Positions 1 to 8,924 of a stretch of DNA of 64,000 bases are shown here, in pieces. The position numbers and the translations under genes are program-made. The number at the start of each line of letters is the position of its first letter. Position 1 is the stretch's first letter. Source of the stretch: Kutzneria buriramensis (GTDB lineage: Bacteria; Actinomycetota; Actinomycetes; Mycobacteriales; Pseudonocardiaceae); contig NZ_QUNO01000002.1 in the NCBI RefSeq assembly GCF_003387475.1, forward strand, positions 496,001 through 560,000, written 5' to 3'. The notes beneath the pieces were generated by a model, which was not told where the DNA came from, did not search any database, and worked only from the letters and a program-made list of their open reading frames with translations.

Positions 1-1187
1 CCGAGACGCGGAATGGTCAGCTCGGTCATCACCGGATCGGTCTGCGCCCACTGCGGCTGCACGGTCGCGATCACACCCAGCTCCGCGAACCTCGGCAGAT
101 CGGCGGGGTCCACCACCTGGACGTGGGCGATCACCGGCCGCCGATCCCACACCGGATTGACGGCCCGCGCCCGCTCGACGGCGTCCAGCGCGGCGCGCAC
201 CGCCGCGTCGCCGATGGCGTGCACGTGGATCTGGAACCGCTCGGCGTCGAACGCGGTGACCGCCTCGGCCAGCTCCGCCGGCGACCACACCGGCATCCCG
301 TGCGACTGCACGTCCACGTACGGATCGAGCATCGAAGCGGTGCCGGTCTCGATAACGCCATCGGCAAAGAACTTCACCGTGCGCGCGGTGACGAGGTCTC
401 GCCCGAATCGTGTGACCCGCTCGCGTTGGTCGGCAAAGTGCGGCAGCTGGTCGCGCCAGCGGTCGGGATCGGCCCGCTGCGCCAGATCCGCCCGGAACAA
501 CAGCGAATCCCGTTCCACGGCAAGCAGATACGCGTCCACCAGTGCGGGCTCCACCCACGCGTCCTGCACCCAGGTGACACCCGCCGCCGCATACACCCGG
601 CCGGCTTCATCGAGCGCCGCAACGAGGTCGTCCGTCGACCGCTGCGGAACCAGGTCCAGCACGAGATCGCAGGCGTGCCACTCCAGCAGCGTCCCCAGCG
701 GACTGCCGTCGGCACGGCGCAGGATCCGGCCCAGCCGCGGCTCCGGCGTGTCGCGGTCGATGCCCGCCCGGGCCAGCGCGGAACTGTTGCACCACACGGC
801 GTGGTAGTCGCGGGACCGCAGCGCCACCGGTCGGTCCGGCACCGCGGCGTCCAACCAGCGCGCGTCGAACGCGCCGTCCGGGGCCAGCGTCGGGTCGTAG
901 CTCGCGGCCACGATCCAGCCGTCGCCGGGATGTTCCCGCGCCCACCGGCCGACCTCGGCCACGATCTCGTCCACAGTGGACTTTTCCGTGACCGCCGGCC
1001 CCTGCCGCTCAAGGCCGCCGAGCACCGGATGCGCGTGGCCGTCGCCGAACGCGGGCAGCAGCGTGCCACCCCGGAGGTCGACGACGTCGGCGACGTCCCA
1101 GGCCTCGGCCTCCCGGCCGACGGCGACGATCCGGTTGTCGGCGATCGCCACCGGCGGCGTGTTGGCCGCGTTGGTCAGCAGGATCAA
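1..1187 (-). CDS. Amidohydrolase family protein (YtcJ-like), C-terminus outside window
   Basis: Metal-dependent hydrolase of the amidohydrolase superfamily, closest in layout to the YtcJ/formamide-deformylase group that cleaves C-N bonds in small amides. About 395 codons are present and the C-terminus runs off the left edge. The first metal-binding motif, GDGHAHP, lies near residue 47 after a short beta-sandwich beginning with LILLTNAANT. A later stretch containing IHVHAIGDAAVRAALDA holds the expected second histidine pair. The start chosen is TTG at 1187, whose TG is shared with the TGA stop of the upstream LacI gene. The frame stays open further upstream, so a longer N-terminus is possible. 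The overlap implies translation coupled to the LacI-type regulator, which is a candidate regulator of this hydrolase. The substrate cannot be read from sequence. Confidence 0.85.
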   Translation of the reverse strand, partial: MILLTNAANTPPVAIADNRIVAVGREAEAWDVADVVDLRGGTLLPAFGDGHAHPVLGGLERQGPAVTEKSTVDEIVAEVGRWAREHPGDGWIVAASYDPTLAPDGAFDARWLDAAVPDRPVALRSRDYHAVWCNSSALARAGIDRDTPEPRLGRILRRADGSPLGTLLEWHACDLVLDLVPQRSTDDLVAALDEAGRVYAAAGVTWVQDAWVEPALVDAYLLAVERDSLLFRADLAQRADPDRWRDQLPHFADQRERVTRFGRDLVTARTVKFFADGVIETGTASMLDPYVDVQSHGMPVWSPAELAEAVTAFDAERFQIHVHAIGDAAVRAALDAVERARAVNPVWDRRPVIAHVQVVDPADLPRFAELGVIATVQPQWAQTDPVMTELTIPRL

Positions 1188-2209
1188 ATCTTGCGGGTGC
1201 TCTCTCGCAGCACGACCTGCGCCTGGATCCGGACCGTCCGCGGCTCGTCGATCGGGTGGTCGGACAGCGCCATGTGCGCCGCCCGCGCGCCCATCTCCTC
1301 CAGCGGCAGCCGGACCGTGGTCAGCGTGGGGGAGACGTCCCGCAGCGTGGGGATGTCGTCGAAGCCGGCGACCGACATGTCCTCCGGCACGCGCACGCCG
1401 GCCGCCCGCATCGCCGCCATCGCGCCCAGCGCCATCACGTCGTTCACGGCGAACACACAGGTCGCGTCGGTGCTCTCGGCCAGCAGCTCGGTCACGGTGT
1501 CGTAGCCGCCGTCGCGGGTGAACTCGCCGTACCGAATGGACTTGTCCGGCAGCTCCACACCGGATTCGGCCAGCCCCGCCCGGAAACCCGCCACGCGGTC
1601 CCGGCTGGTCACCAGTTCCTCCGGGCCGCCGAGCACGATGAACTTGCGGTGCCCCAACTCGGCCAGCGCCACCGCCAGCGCCTTGGCGCCCGCGCGGTTG
1701 GCCGGCACCACGGTGTCCACCGGCAGCCGCGCCTGCGACACGCAGGCCACCCGGCCGCCCTGCTCGGTGAACGCGACGATCTCGTCGTGCAGCCTGGCCG
1801 TGACCGAACGCTGGGTCGACCGGCTGCCGATCATCACCACCGCCTTGGCCCGGTGCGCGCGCAGCGTGGACAGCAACTCGCGCTCCCGCTCCGACTTGCG
1901 CATGGTGGTGCCGAGCACCACCACCAGGCCCGCGTCCTCCGCCACCCGGGTGACGCCGGCGGCGATGCTCGAGAAGTACGGGTCGGCGATGTCGTGCACC
2001 ACCAGGCCGACCAGCGAGCTGCTGTTGCGCGCCAGCGCCTGCGCCGACGCGTTGGGCAGGTAGCCCAGCGAGTCCGCGCTGGCCAGCACCTTGTCCCGCA
2101 GCCCGTCGCTGACCTGCCGCGTGCTGCCGTTGATCACTCGTGACGCCGTGGCCAGCGAGACGCCGGCGTGCTGTGCCACCTCGGCGAGCGTGATCTGCCG
2201 TCCAGGCAC
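1184..2209 (-). CDS. LacI family transcriptional regulator
   Basis: 341-residue LacI/GalR repressor. The N-terminal helix-turn-helix covers about residues 6-27 (ITLAEVAQHAGVSLATASRV), and the hinge region is followed by LVGLVVHDIADPYFSSIAAG, the usual opening of the periplasmic-binding-protein-like sensor domain (about 65-335). Family members bind a palindromic operator and release it on binding a sugar or related ligand. The start is a GTG preceded by a purine-rich GAAGGGAAGG at suitable distance. It overlaps the amidohydrolase by 4 nt, so the two form one transcription unit. The target is probably this unit, but a CRE-like half-palindromic site of the type LacI proteins bind also sits 9 kb away, upstream of the secreted dehydrogenase gene. 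The ligand is unknown. Confidence 0.93.
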   Translation of the reverse strand: MPGRQITLAEVAQHAGVSLATASRVINGSTRQVSDGLRDKVLASADSLGYLPNASAQALARNSSSLVGLVVHDIADPYFSSIAAGVTRVAEDAGLVVVLGTTMRKSERERELLSTLRAHRAKAVVMIGSRSTQRSVTARLHDEIVAFTEQGGRVACVSQARLPVDTVVPANRAGAKALAVALAELGHRKFIVLGGPEELVTSRDRVAGFRAGLAESGVELPDKSIRYGEFTRDGGYDTVTELLAESTDATCVFAVNDVMALGAMAAMRAAGVRVPEDMSVAGFDDIPTLRDVSPTLTTVRLPLEEMGARAAHMALSDHPIDEPRTVRIQAQVVLRESTRKI

Positions 2210-2269
2210 GGGCCCACCTTCCCTTCGCCAACTGGACAGACAGTACCGGTGACCTGTGCAACGGTCGTG

Positions 2270-3193
2270 TCAACGCCCCCGGCTTGTCGCGTGCCCGGCC
2301 CGACTTGTCATACGGCTGAGCGCCGCGACGGTCACCTTGATCGCCGGTCGACGACTCGTGCGTTCCCGCCACACCGCATACAACGTTCGGGTCGGCACCG
2401 GGGTCAACTGCACCGCCACCACGTCGTCGGGCAGCGGGATCCGGCCCAGCCGCGGCATCAGCGCGACCCCGATGCCGGCCCGCAGGAACGCCAGCTGGGT
2501 CTCGTACTCGGAGACCAGATAGGACACCACCGGCTCATGCCCGGTGGTGCGGACGGTCCGCACCAGCCAGTCGTGGCAGATCGACCCCGGCGGCTGGGAC
2601 AGCCAGCGCTCGTGCACCAGGTCCGCCGGCGTCACGCGCTCGCGGCCGGCGAGGTGGTGGCCGGCCGGCACCAGCAGATCGGCCACGTCCACCCCGATCG
2701 CCTCCCGCGCCAAGTCGTCCGGCATCGCCAGCGGCGCGTTCTCCCAGTCGTGCACCACCGCCACGTCGAGATCGCCGCGCTGCACCGCCGCGACCGCTCC
2801 CGGCGGGTCGATCTCCAGCACGGTGACGTCCAGCGCCGGGTGCTCGGCGGCCAGTTCGGCGACGACCCGCGGCAGCAGACCGCGGCAGGACGTCGGGAAC
2901 GCGCCGAGGGCGACCTTGCCGACCGGTGCGCCGCGCTGCTCCTCCAGCCGGATCTCCGCCTGCTCGACGAGCTTGAGCACCTCCGCGGCGGTGTCGGCGA
3001 GCGACTGCGCGGCGTCCGTCAGCACGACGCCGCGGCCTCGCCGCTCCAGCAGCGTCGTCCTGGTCTCGCGTTCCAGCTTGTTCAGCTGCTGCGAGATCGC
3101 GGACGGTGTGTAGCCCAACGCCTCCGCCGCCCCGTTCACGGAGCCGTACACGGAGACGGCGTGCAGCGCGCGCAGCCGGCCCAGGTCAATCAT
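2270..3193 (-). CDS. LysR family transcriptional regulator
   Basis: 307-residue LysR-type regulator. The winged HTH lies at about residues 4-60 (VYGSVNGAAEALGYTPSAIS followed by QQLNKLE), and an effector-binding domain of the type II periplasmic fold follows from about residue 90. It is transcribed away from an EamA-family exporter with about 70 bp between the two starts. This arrangement usually means the regulator controls the divergent transporter and itself from the shared intergenic region. The ligand is not predictable. The 60 bp between its stop and the LacI start contains only the LacI ribosome-binding site and no clear terminator. Confidence 0.93.
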   Translation of the reverse strand: MIDLGRLRALHAVSVYGSVNGAAEALGYTPSAISQQLNKLERETRTTLLERRGRGVVLTDAAQSLADTAAEVLKLVEQAEIRLEEQRGAPVGKVALGAFPTSCRGLLPRVVAELAAEHPALDVTVLEIDPPGAVAAVQRGDLDVAVVHDWENAPLAMPDDLAREAIGVDVADLLVPAGHHLAGRERVTPADLVHERWLSQPPGSICHDWLVRTVRTTGHEPVVSYLVSEYETQLAFLRAGIGVALMPRLGRIPLPDDVVAVQLTPVPTRTLYAVWRERTSRRPAIKVTVAALSRMTSRAGHATSRGR

Positions 3194-3266
3194 GTAGCGA
3201 TACTAAACCCAACCCGGAAGCATTATTTGTTTGTGCTTAATTGAGCACCGGGTGAGGCTGGTCCGC

Positions 3267-4184
3267 GTGTCCCCTCGCCACATCCTCGCCGCCGTGCTCG
3301 TCGCCGCCACCTGGGGCGTGAACTTCGTCTTCGTCGACATCGGCCTCGGCTCCTTCCCACCGCTGCTGTTCCTGGCCATCCGCTTCGTGGTGGCCGCGCT
3401 GCCGGCGGTGCTGTTCGTCGGCAAGCCGCAGGTGCCGTGGCGGTGGGTGCTCGCGGTCGGCGCGGCGACGTGCTGCTTCCAGTTCGGGCTGCTGTTCGTC
3501 GGCATGCACCTCGGCATGCCCGCCGGCCTGTCGTCGCTCGTGCTCCAGGCGCAGGCGCTGTTCACCATGCTGCTGGCCGTGCCGCTGCTGGGGGAGCGGC
3601 CGGGGCGCTGGCAGATCGTCGGCATGGCGATCGCGCTGTCCGGGATCGCGCTCGTCGCAGTGGACTACGGGCAGGGCAGCCCGCTGCTGGCGTTCCTGCT
3701 CGTGCTCGGCGGCGCCGTCGGCTGGGCGCTCGGCAACATCGCCACCCGCAAGGCCGCGCCGCCGGACGCGTTCCGCTTCATGGTGTGGGTGAGCGTCGTG
3801 CCGCCGCTGCCGATGCTCTTGTTGTCGCTGGCGTTCGAGGGCATCGGCCCTGACCTGCGGGCCTTGTCGCACCTGAGCGTGTCGGCGCTGGTGTCGGTCG
3901 GCTACGTCGCCTGGATGGCCACGCTCGTCGGTTACGGCCTGTGGGGCATGCTCATTCGTCGTTACGGCGCAACGGTCATTGCGCCTTACTCTCTGCTCGT
4001 GCCCGTGTTCGGAATGTCGTCGTCCGCGCTCGTTCTGCACGAGAAATTGTCCGCACCGAGGATCGGCGCGGCCGTTCTCGTGATCGTCGGCGTGTCTCTG
4101 ACCTCAGTGTTCGGCTCGAAGCTGACGGGGTGGCAACGCTCACTCCAGGCCTCACGCTATGGTGCGGCTCACGACGTTCGGTGA
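3267..4184 (+). CDS. EamA/DMT-superfamily exporter
   Basis: About 305 residues, almost entirely hydrophobic, with roughly ten transmembrane segments in two EamA halves. The first half opens with HILAAVLVAATWGVNFVFVD and the second with LLAFLLVLGGAVGWALGNIA. Family members are inner-membrane drug/metabolite exporters (amino acids, cysteine derivatives, purines), and the substrate here is not determinable. I chose GTG at 3267, because GGTGAGG lies about 8 nt upstream. TTG at 3231 and GTG at 3252 are in-frame alternatives that would add a charged leader. It is divergent from the LysR gene, its likely regulator. No other gene is obviously in the same transcription unit. Confidence 0.9.
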   Translation: MSPRHILAAVLVAATWGVNFVFVDIGLGSFPPLLFLAIRFVVAALPAVLFVGKPQVPWRWVLAVGAATCCFQFGLLFVGMHLGMPAGLSSLVLQAQALFTMLLAVPLLGERPGRWQIVGMAIALSGIALVAVDYGQGSPLLAFLLVLGGAVGWALGNIATRKAAPPDAFRFMVWVSVVPPLPMLLLSLAFEGIGPDLRALSHLSVSALVSVGYVAWMATLVGYGLWGMLIRRYGATVIAPYSLLVPVFGMSSSALVLHEKLSAPRIGAAVLVIVGVSLTSVFGSKLTGWQRSLQASRYGAAHDVR

Positions 4185-4226
4185 TCGCCGAACTCACTGT
4201 GCGTGCACTACAGGGAGGTAGTGGTT

Positions 4227-5708
4227 GTGAGCGCCACCGTTGAGAGCGCGAAGCCGCCCCAGAAGGGTTTCTTCGGCCATCCCGCCGCTCTCGGGCCGCT
4301 GTTCTTCACCGAGTTCTGGGAGCGCGTCTCCTACTACGGGATGCGCGCCATCCTGCTGTACTTCATGTACAGCAAGCTCAGTGACGGCGGCCTGGGCCTG
4401 GACCCGACGCTGGCCAAGAGCCTGATGTCGATCTACGGCGCGGCCGTGTTCATGTCCGGCGTGGTGGGCGGCTGGCTGGCCGACCGGATCTTCGGCTCGC
4501 GCCGGGCCGTGCTCTACGGCGGCGTGCTGATCATGTTCGGGCACATCGCGCTGTCGTTCCCGTCCGGCGTGACCGCGCTGTACGTCTCGATGCTGCTGAT
4601 CACCATCGGCACCGGCCTGCTCAAGCCGAACATCTCCAACATGGTCGGCGGCCTGTACGACGAGAAGGACCGCCGCCGCGACGCCGGCTTCTCGATCTTC
4701 TACATGAGCACCAACGCCGGCGCCGTGGTCGCGCCGCTGCTGGTCGGCACGCTCGGCCAGGAGGTCAGCTACCACCTCGGCTTCTCCGTCGCCGCCATCG
4801 GCATGTTCCTGGCGCTGGTCATCTACCTGTTCGGCCGCAGCCGGCTCGGCGACGTCGGCGACGTGCCCGGCAACCCGCTGACCGCCGAGGAGCGCGGCAA
4901 GGTGCTCGGCCGCATCGGCATCGGCGCCGTGGTCGTGGTGGCGCTGTTCGTGGTGGTCGTGCTGGCCGGCTGGTTCACCGTCGGCCTCGTGATCAACGTG
5001 ATCAGCGCGCTGGGCATCCTGCTGCCGACCGCGTACTTCGTGACGATGATCCGCAGCAAGCAGGTCAACGACGTGGAGCGGTCCCGGGTCGTCGCCTACA
5101 TCCCGCTGTTCATCGCGTCCCTGTTCTTCTGGATGATCGAGGAGCAGGGCTCGGTGGTGCTGGCCGACTACGCCGCCAACCGGACCGACCTGCACATCGG
5201 CAGCCTGCCGCTGCTGGCGTCGTGGTTCCAGACCCTGAACCCCGGCTTCATCGTCGTGCTGGCCCCGGTGTTCGCGGTGATGTGGACCAAGCTCGGCAGC
5301 CGCCAGCCGTCCACCCCGGTCAAGTTCGCCATCGGCCTCGGCCTGGCCGGCGTCTCGTACCTGCTGATGGTGCTGCCCGCGGCGCTCTACGGCCCCGACG
5401 CCAAGGTCAGCCCGTTCTGGCTGGTCGGCAGCTTCCTCATCGTCATCCTCGGCGAGCTGTGCCTGTCCCCGGTGGGTCTGTCCGCCACGACCCGCCTGGC
5501 CCCCAAGGCCTTCGGCGCCCAGATGCTGAGCCTCTGGTTCCTGTCCGACGCCGCCGCCCAGGGCATCAGCGCCCAGATCGTGCCGTTCGCCACGCCGCAG
5601 ACGGAGATCCCGTACTTCGGCATCGTCGGCGGCATCACCGTCCTGCTGGCCGTCGGCCTGCTCTTCCTGGCGCCGGCCATCTCCCGCAAGATGCAGGGCG
5701 TCGACTGA
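4227..5708 (+). CDS. Proton-dependent oligopeptide transporter (POT/PTR2 family)
   Basis: 493-residue major-facilitator protein of the POT family, which imports di- and tripeptides with protons. The diagnostic ExxERxxYYG motif is present at residues 29-38 (EFWERVSYYG), followed by about 14 hydrophobic segments with the two-helix central insertion typical of bacterial POTs. The SD GGGAGG at 4213-4218 stands 8 nt before GTG 4227, so this start is preferred over in-frame GTGs at 4203 and 4221. It follows the EamA gene by only 42 bp on the same strand but has its own strong ribosome site. Downstream lies structured repeat element A (copy 1), which separates it from the convergent P450 gene. Confidence 0.95.
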   Translation: MSATVESAKPPQKGFFGHPAALGPLFFTEFWERVSYYGMRAILLYFMYSKLSDGGLGLDPTLAKSLMSIYGAAVFMSGVVGGWLADRIFGSRRAVLYGGVLIMFGHIALSFPSGVTALYVSMLLITIGTGLLKPNISNMVGGLYDEKDRRRDAGFSIFYMSTNAGAVVAPLLVGTLGQEVSYHLGFSVAAIGMFLALVIYLFGRSRLGDVGDVPGNPLTAEERGKVLGRIGIGAVVVVALFVVVVLAGWFTVGLVINVISALGILLPTAYFVTMIRSKQVNDVERSRVVAYIPLFIASLFFWMIEEQGSVVLADYAANRTDLHIGSLPLLASWFQTLNPGFIVVLAPVFAVMWTKLGSRQPSTPVKFAIGLGLAGVSYLLMVLPAALYGPDAKVSPFWLVGSFLIVILGELCLSPVGLSATTRLAPKAFGAQMLSLWFLSDAAAQGISAQIVPFATPQTEIPYFGIVGGITVLLAVGLLFLAPAISRKMQGVD

Positions 5709-5724
5709 GTTTTCTCCGCGCGTT

Positions 5725-5834
5725 CCGCGCGGGGCGAGGTCGCTCGTGACCGGTCTCTTCCCTTGGCTCAGCTCGATCGATGGACAGACTCGATCGAGCT
5801 GAGCCGGCGGTCCTTCAGACCGGCGCGACCTCGC
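5725..5834 (+). repeat. Structured intergenic element A, copy 1
   Basis: This is the first of three copies of a 110-nt element (others at 19232-19342 minus and 28508-28617). The order is a CCGCGCGGGG flank; outer helix A, 5734-5743 paired with 5825-5834 (10 bp); helix B, 5750-5756 with 5817-5823 (7 bp); unpaired CTTCCCTT; helix C, 5765-5780 with 5790-5805 (16 bp perfect), closed by the 9-nt loop TGGACAGAC; then GGCGGTCC before helix B closes. It lies between two convergent genes, and the rest of the interval up to 6007 shows nothing recognisable. It could act as a bidirectional terminator here. However, the other copies sit in codirectional and divergent gaps, and the unpaired parts are conserved, so simple termination does not explain it. 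Confidence 0.85.
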
Positions 5835-6007
5835 GGGGTTGGCGGCATTCAGATGTCCGAAATGGACGGAAGCAGCCCCTGGATCCGTCACGGCGGCGGG
5901 GTGGCGGATCCGGGGCTGCTACAACCAGAGTGCCTGAAGTTCCGGGGAAAGCGGCAACCCGTGACCCGAACGGGTGGGTGATGCCGGTCTCCTTTGACGG
6001 TCGGTGG

Positions 6008-7276
6008 TCAGCCGATCGCCGCGGGTTGACGGGAAGTGACCCGAACGGGCAGCCGCAGCGGGCCGCGGACGACCCGGCTGGGGCGGCGTTGCACGGTGCC
6101 GGCGACGCGGAGGTCGGGGAAGCGGCGGAACAGCGCACGCAGCGCGATGCCACCCTCCATCCGGGCCAGACCGGCGCCGAGGCAGTAGTGCACCCCGGAC
6201 GAGAACGTCATGTGCTCGCGGGCGTTGGGGCGGTCGGGGTCGAACCGGTGCGGATCGGGGAACACGGCGGGATCCCGGTTCGCCGCAGCGGTGAGCAGCA
6301 GGACGACCTTGCCGGCGGGCACCGGGCGTCCGGCCAGCAAAGCGCCGTCCAGGGACAACCGCGCGGTGTACTGGATCGGCGGGTCGATGCGCAGGATCTC
6401 CTCGACGATGGCGTCCGTCGCATCGGGATCGTCCACGAGTCGAGCCCGCGCCGCGGGATTGGCCAGCAGCGCCAGCACACCGTTGCCGATGAGGTTCACG
6501 GTGGTCTCGAAGCCGGCGGCCAGCAACAGCCCTGAGGTGGCGAGCAACTCGGCCTCGGTCATGGTGCCGTCGGCCAGCATGCGCCCGATGACGTCGTCGT
6601 TCGGCTCCGCACGATGTTCGGCGATGCGCGCGGCGAGGAAGTCGTTGAGCTCCCGCAGCGTGGCCCGCAACTCGCGGACCTGACCCATGCTGCCCATGCC
6701 GTCGATGGACGCGGCGAGCACGGTGCCCCACTGGGTCATCCGCCGGTGCTCGGCGTCGGGCACGCCGAGCAGGTCGCAGATGATCTTGATGGGGACCCGT
6801 GCGGCGAACTCGCCGACGAGGTCGAACTCGTCGCGGCCGGCCAGTTGGTCGAGGAAGTCGTCGACGATGGCCTCGATGCGGCCCTGCCGTTCGTGCATGG
6901 CCCGCGGCGTGAACAGCGGCGACACGATCCGCCGCAGCCGGCTGTGCTCGGGCGGGTTGCGGAACAGGAACGAGTCCTCCAGCGGGTGCACCAACCCGTC
7001 CAGGCCGAGATCGGGCTGGCCGACCTCGCTGTTGGGGGCGACGCCGTACGCCGGATCGCGCAGGACTTCGTTGCACAGCTGGTAATCGGTGACGAGCAGC
7101 ATGCCGAGCCGGCTGGGCACCACCTTGCCCAGCGCGCGGATGCGCTCGTACTGCGGATAGGGGTCGACGGACTGGAACGGGCGGATCAGCATCGCGCCGG
7201 GGTCGTTCAGCAGCCGGAACCAGCCGAGAACGGCCTTGCCGAGTGTGATCCCGGTGGCGAGTTGTCTGTCGGACAT
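6008..7276 (-). CDS. Cytochrome P450
   Basis: 422-residue soluble bacterial P450 monooxygenase. The haem-binding segment FSSGVHYCLGAG places the proximal cysteine near residue 365. The I-helix oxygen-activation motif reads AGFETTVN, and the K-helix ExxR reads EILR. The start is ATG 7276, preceded by GGTGAGGAG at 7-8 nt. An upstream in-frame ATG at 7291 lacks a ribosome site. No ferredoxin or reductase gene is adjacent, so electron donors must be encoded elsewhere. It is divergent from a DUF1707 gene. The substrate is unknown. Neighbouring genes do not form a recognisable biosynthetic cluster. Confidence 0.95.
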   Translation of the reverse strand: MSDRQLATGITLGKAVLGWFRLLNDPGAMLIRPFQSVDPYPQYERIRALGKVVPSRLGMLLVTDYQLCNEVLRDPAYGVAPNSEVGQPDLGLDGLVHPLEDSFLFRNPPEHSRLRRIVSPLFTPRAMHERQGRIEAIVDDFLDQLAGRDEFDLVGEFAARVPIKIICDLLGVPDAEHRRMTQWGTVLAASIDGMGSMGQVRELRATLRELNDFLAARIAEHRAEPNDDVIGRMLADGTMTEAELLATSGLLLAAGFETTVNLIGNGVLALLANPAARARLVDDPDATDAIVEEILRIDPPIQYTARLSLDGALLAGRPVPAGKVVLLLTAAANRDPAVFPDPHRFDPDRPNAREHMTFSSGVHYCLGAGLARMEGGIALRALFRRFPDLRVAGTVQRRPSRVVRGPLRLPVRVTSRQPAAIG

Positions 7277-7378
7277 GTGTTTTCTCCTCACCCTGACCGC
7301 CTTTGTACCACCGACTTGACCCGGCCGATGGCGGGGTGAGAATCTTGCCGACTAAGAGATTTGGAGGGGGTGGGCATC

Positions 7379-7936
7379 ATGTCGTTGCCCGAGCCGGTGC
7401 CGTTCGAGGCGCCTCGGGCCGCCGTGCCGATGCGGCTGTCCAACGACGATCGCGAGCAGGCGGTCGAGCAGCTCAACCGGGCCGTCGCGGACGGCCGCGT
7501 GACCTGGACGGAGCACGCCGAGCGCGTCGAGGCCGTCTACGCGGCGCGGGTGACCGACGACCTGCGTCCCCTGCTGGCCGACCTCGGCCCGGCCGGCGTC
7601 GTGCCGCTGTCGAGCGGCACCACCGAGGTCAGCGCCGTTCTCAGCAAGATCGTCCGGGTGCCGGACACCTCGCGGCGCATCCACGCCCGCTCCACGTTCG
7701 GCGCGCTGGTGCTCAACCTCGTGTCGGTGCCCGCCGGCCAGGAGGTCGAGGTCCAGGTGGACGCCTTCTGCGGCAAGGTGCAGCTGATGGTCGCCGACGA
7801 CGCCACCGTGATCGACGACGGGGCGGCGATCCTGGGCAAGCGCGCGATCTACGGCGAGCAGGACGGCCGCGAGGGGCCCCGGATCCGGCTCAGCGGCACC
7901 GTGAAGCTGGGCAACCTCAAGGTGTTCCGGGTCTGA
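7379..7936 (+). CDS. DUF1707 domain protein
   Basis: 185-residue protein with an actinobacterial DUF1707 (SHOCT-like) domain at about residues 14-66 (MRLSNDDREQAVEQLNRAVA, then GRVTWTEHAERVEAVYAA). A C-terminal beta-rich region from about residue 90 (FGALVLNLVSVPAGQEVEVQ) resembles the cell-wall-active-antibiotic-response/LiaF-like fold. No transmembrane segment is evident. The start ATG 7379 has a strong SD, TTGGAGGGGG. Proteins of this layout are common in actinomycetes, usually without known function. The 3' end overlaps the convergent LysR gene by 20 nt. Confidence 0.88.
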   Translation: MSLPEPVPFEAPRAAVPMRLSNDDREQAVEQLNRAVADGRVTWTEHAERVEAVYAARVTDDLRPLLADLGPAGVVPLSSGTTEVSAVLSKIVRVPDTSRRIHARSTFGALVLNLVSVPAGQEVEVQVDAFCGKVQLMVADDATVIDDGAAILGKRAIYGEQDGREGPRIRLSGTVKLGNLKVFRV

Positions 7937-8840
7937 GCCCCGCTGCCACCTCGCCGACCTTGGAGCGCACCCACACGTGCGCCGGGTCGGAGTTGAGCCG
8001 CGGGTGCCACACCATGCCGTACGGGAAGGGCGCGGCCAGCTCGGTCGGCGCCTCGACCAGGCGCACGGAATGGTCGGCCCGTCGGGCCTCGACGAGCCGG
8101 CGAGGCACCAGCGCGATCAATCTCGTGCCCGGAAGGGCGGTGAACGCCGCCTCGAAGTACGGCACGCGCAGACCGCTGCGTTGCGCCACGCCCAACTCCG
8201 CCAGCCGCCGGTCGATGACCATCTGCTCCTGCGGCAGCACCACCACGCTCACCCGGGGGAACTCGCGGATCTCGTCCAGCGTCAGGCGGTCCGCGGTGAG
8301 CGGATGGTCGGCCGCCACCACGCCCACGTAGTCCTCCTCGAACAGCGGCTGCCAGCGCAGGCCGGCCGGCGGCTGCACCGGCGACAGCGCCAGATCGACC
8401 CGGCCGTGCTCGATCTCGTCGTACGTGCGGGGGCTGAGCGGCTCGATCGTCAGCGACAGGTTCGGGGCCCGCTCGAAGACATGGGGAAGCAGGCCGGGTC
8501 CGAGGATGGAGATGGCGTAGTCGGTGCAGTTGACGCGAATCGCGTCGGTCGACGTCGCCGGGTCGAAGTCGCCGCCGCGCACCATCGCGCGCAGCCGCGG
8601 CAGGATGAACTCCAGCTCCTGCCGGATGGCGCGGGCACGGGGCGTCAGCTCGTAGCCGCGGGTGGTGCGGACCAGCAGCTCGTCGCCGAAGGTCTCGCGC
8701 AGCCGGGTCAGGGTGCGGCTCATCGCCGACTGGCTGAGGTGGAACCGCGCCGCCGCGCGCGACACGTGCCGCTCCTCCAACAGGACATCGAGCGCCTTGA
8801 GCAGGTTGAGGTCGGCGTTCTCGATATGCATGGGGCACAT
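7917..8840 (-). CDS. LysR family transcriptional regulator (NodD/PnbR-like)
   Basis: 307 residues. The N-terminal winged HTH (NLLKALDVLLEERHVSRAAA, then RFHLSQSAMSRTLTRLRE) has the long first helix typical of the NodD/NahR-like LysR branch, and an inducer-binding domain follows from about residue 95. ATG 8840 and ATG 8831 are both possible starts. Neither has an obvious SD, and the message may be nearly leaderless. It is divergent from the metallo-hydrolase gene across an 84-bp gap, so that hydrolase is the likely target. Its last 20 nt overlap the end of the DUF1707 gene. Confidence 0.93.
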   Translation of the reverse strand: MCPMHIENADLNLLKALDVLLEERHVSRAAARFHLSQSAMSRTLTRLRETFGDELLVRTTRGYELTPRARAIRQELEFILPRLRAMVRGGDFDPATSTDAIRVNCTDYAISILGPGLLPHVFERAPNLSLTIEPLSPRTYDEIEHGRVDLALSPVQPPAGLRWQPLFEEDYVGVVAADHPLTADRLTLDEIREFPRVSVVVLPQEQMVIDRRLAELGVAQRSGLRVPYFEAAFTALPGTRLIALVPRRLVEARRADHSVRLVEAPTELAAPFPYGMVWHPRLNSDPAHVWVRSKVGEVAAGLRPGTP

Positions 8841-8924
8841 AGTACTGCTGAGAAATGTGCACTGGACGCCTCACTTTCCCGGGCGCAGACTTCCTGTCGA
8901 GGCCCGTGAAAGGGGAGATCGGCG

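Noticed and set aside
2233-2241. TGGACAGAC, identical to the loop of element A copy 1, next to a CTTCCCTT-like stretch upstream of the LacI gene
   Set aside because: No flanking helices can form, and the pyrimidine stretch is simply the complement of the LacI ribosome-binding site. Chance match.
4194-5891. 565-codon minus-strand frame over the peptide transporter gene
   Set aside because: Gln/Glu/Ala-rich translation without a start context, fully explained as the complement of the POT coding sequence.
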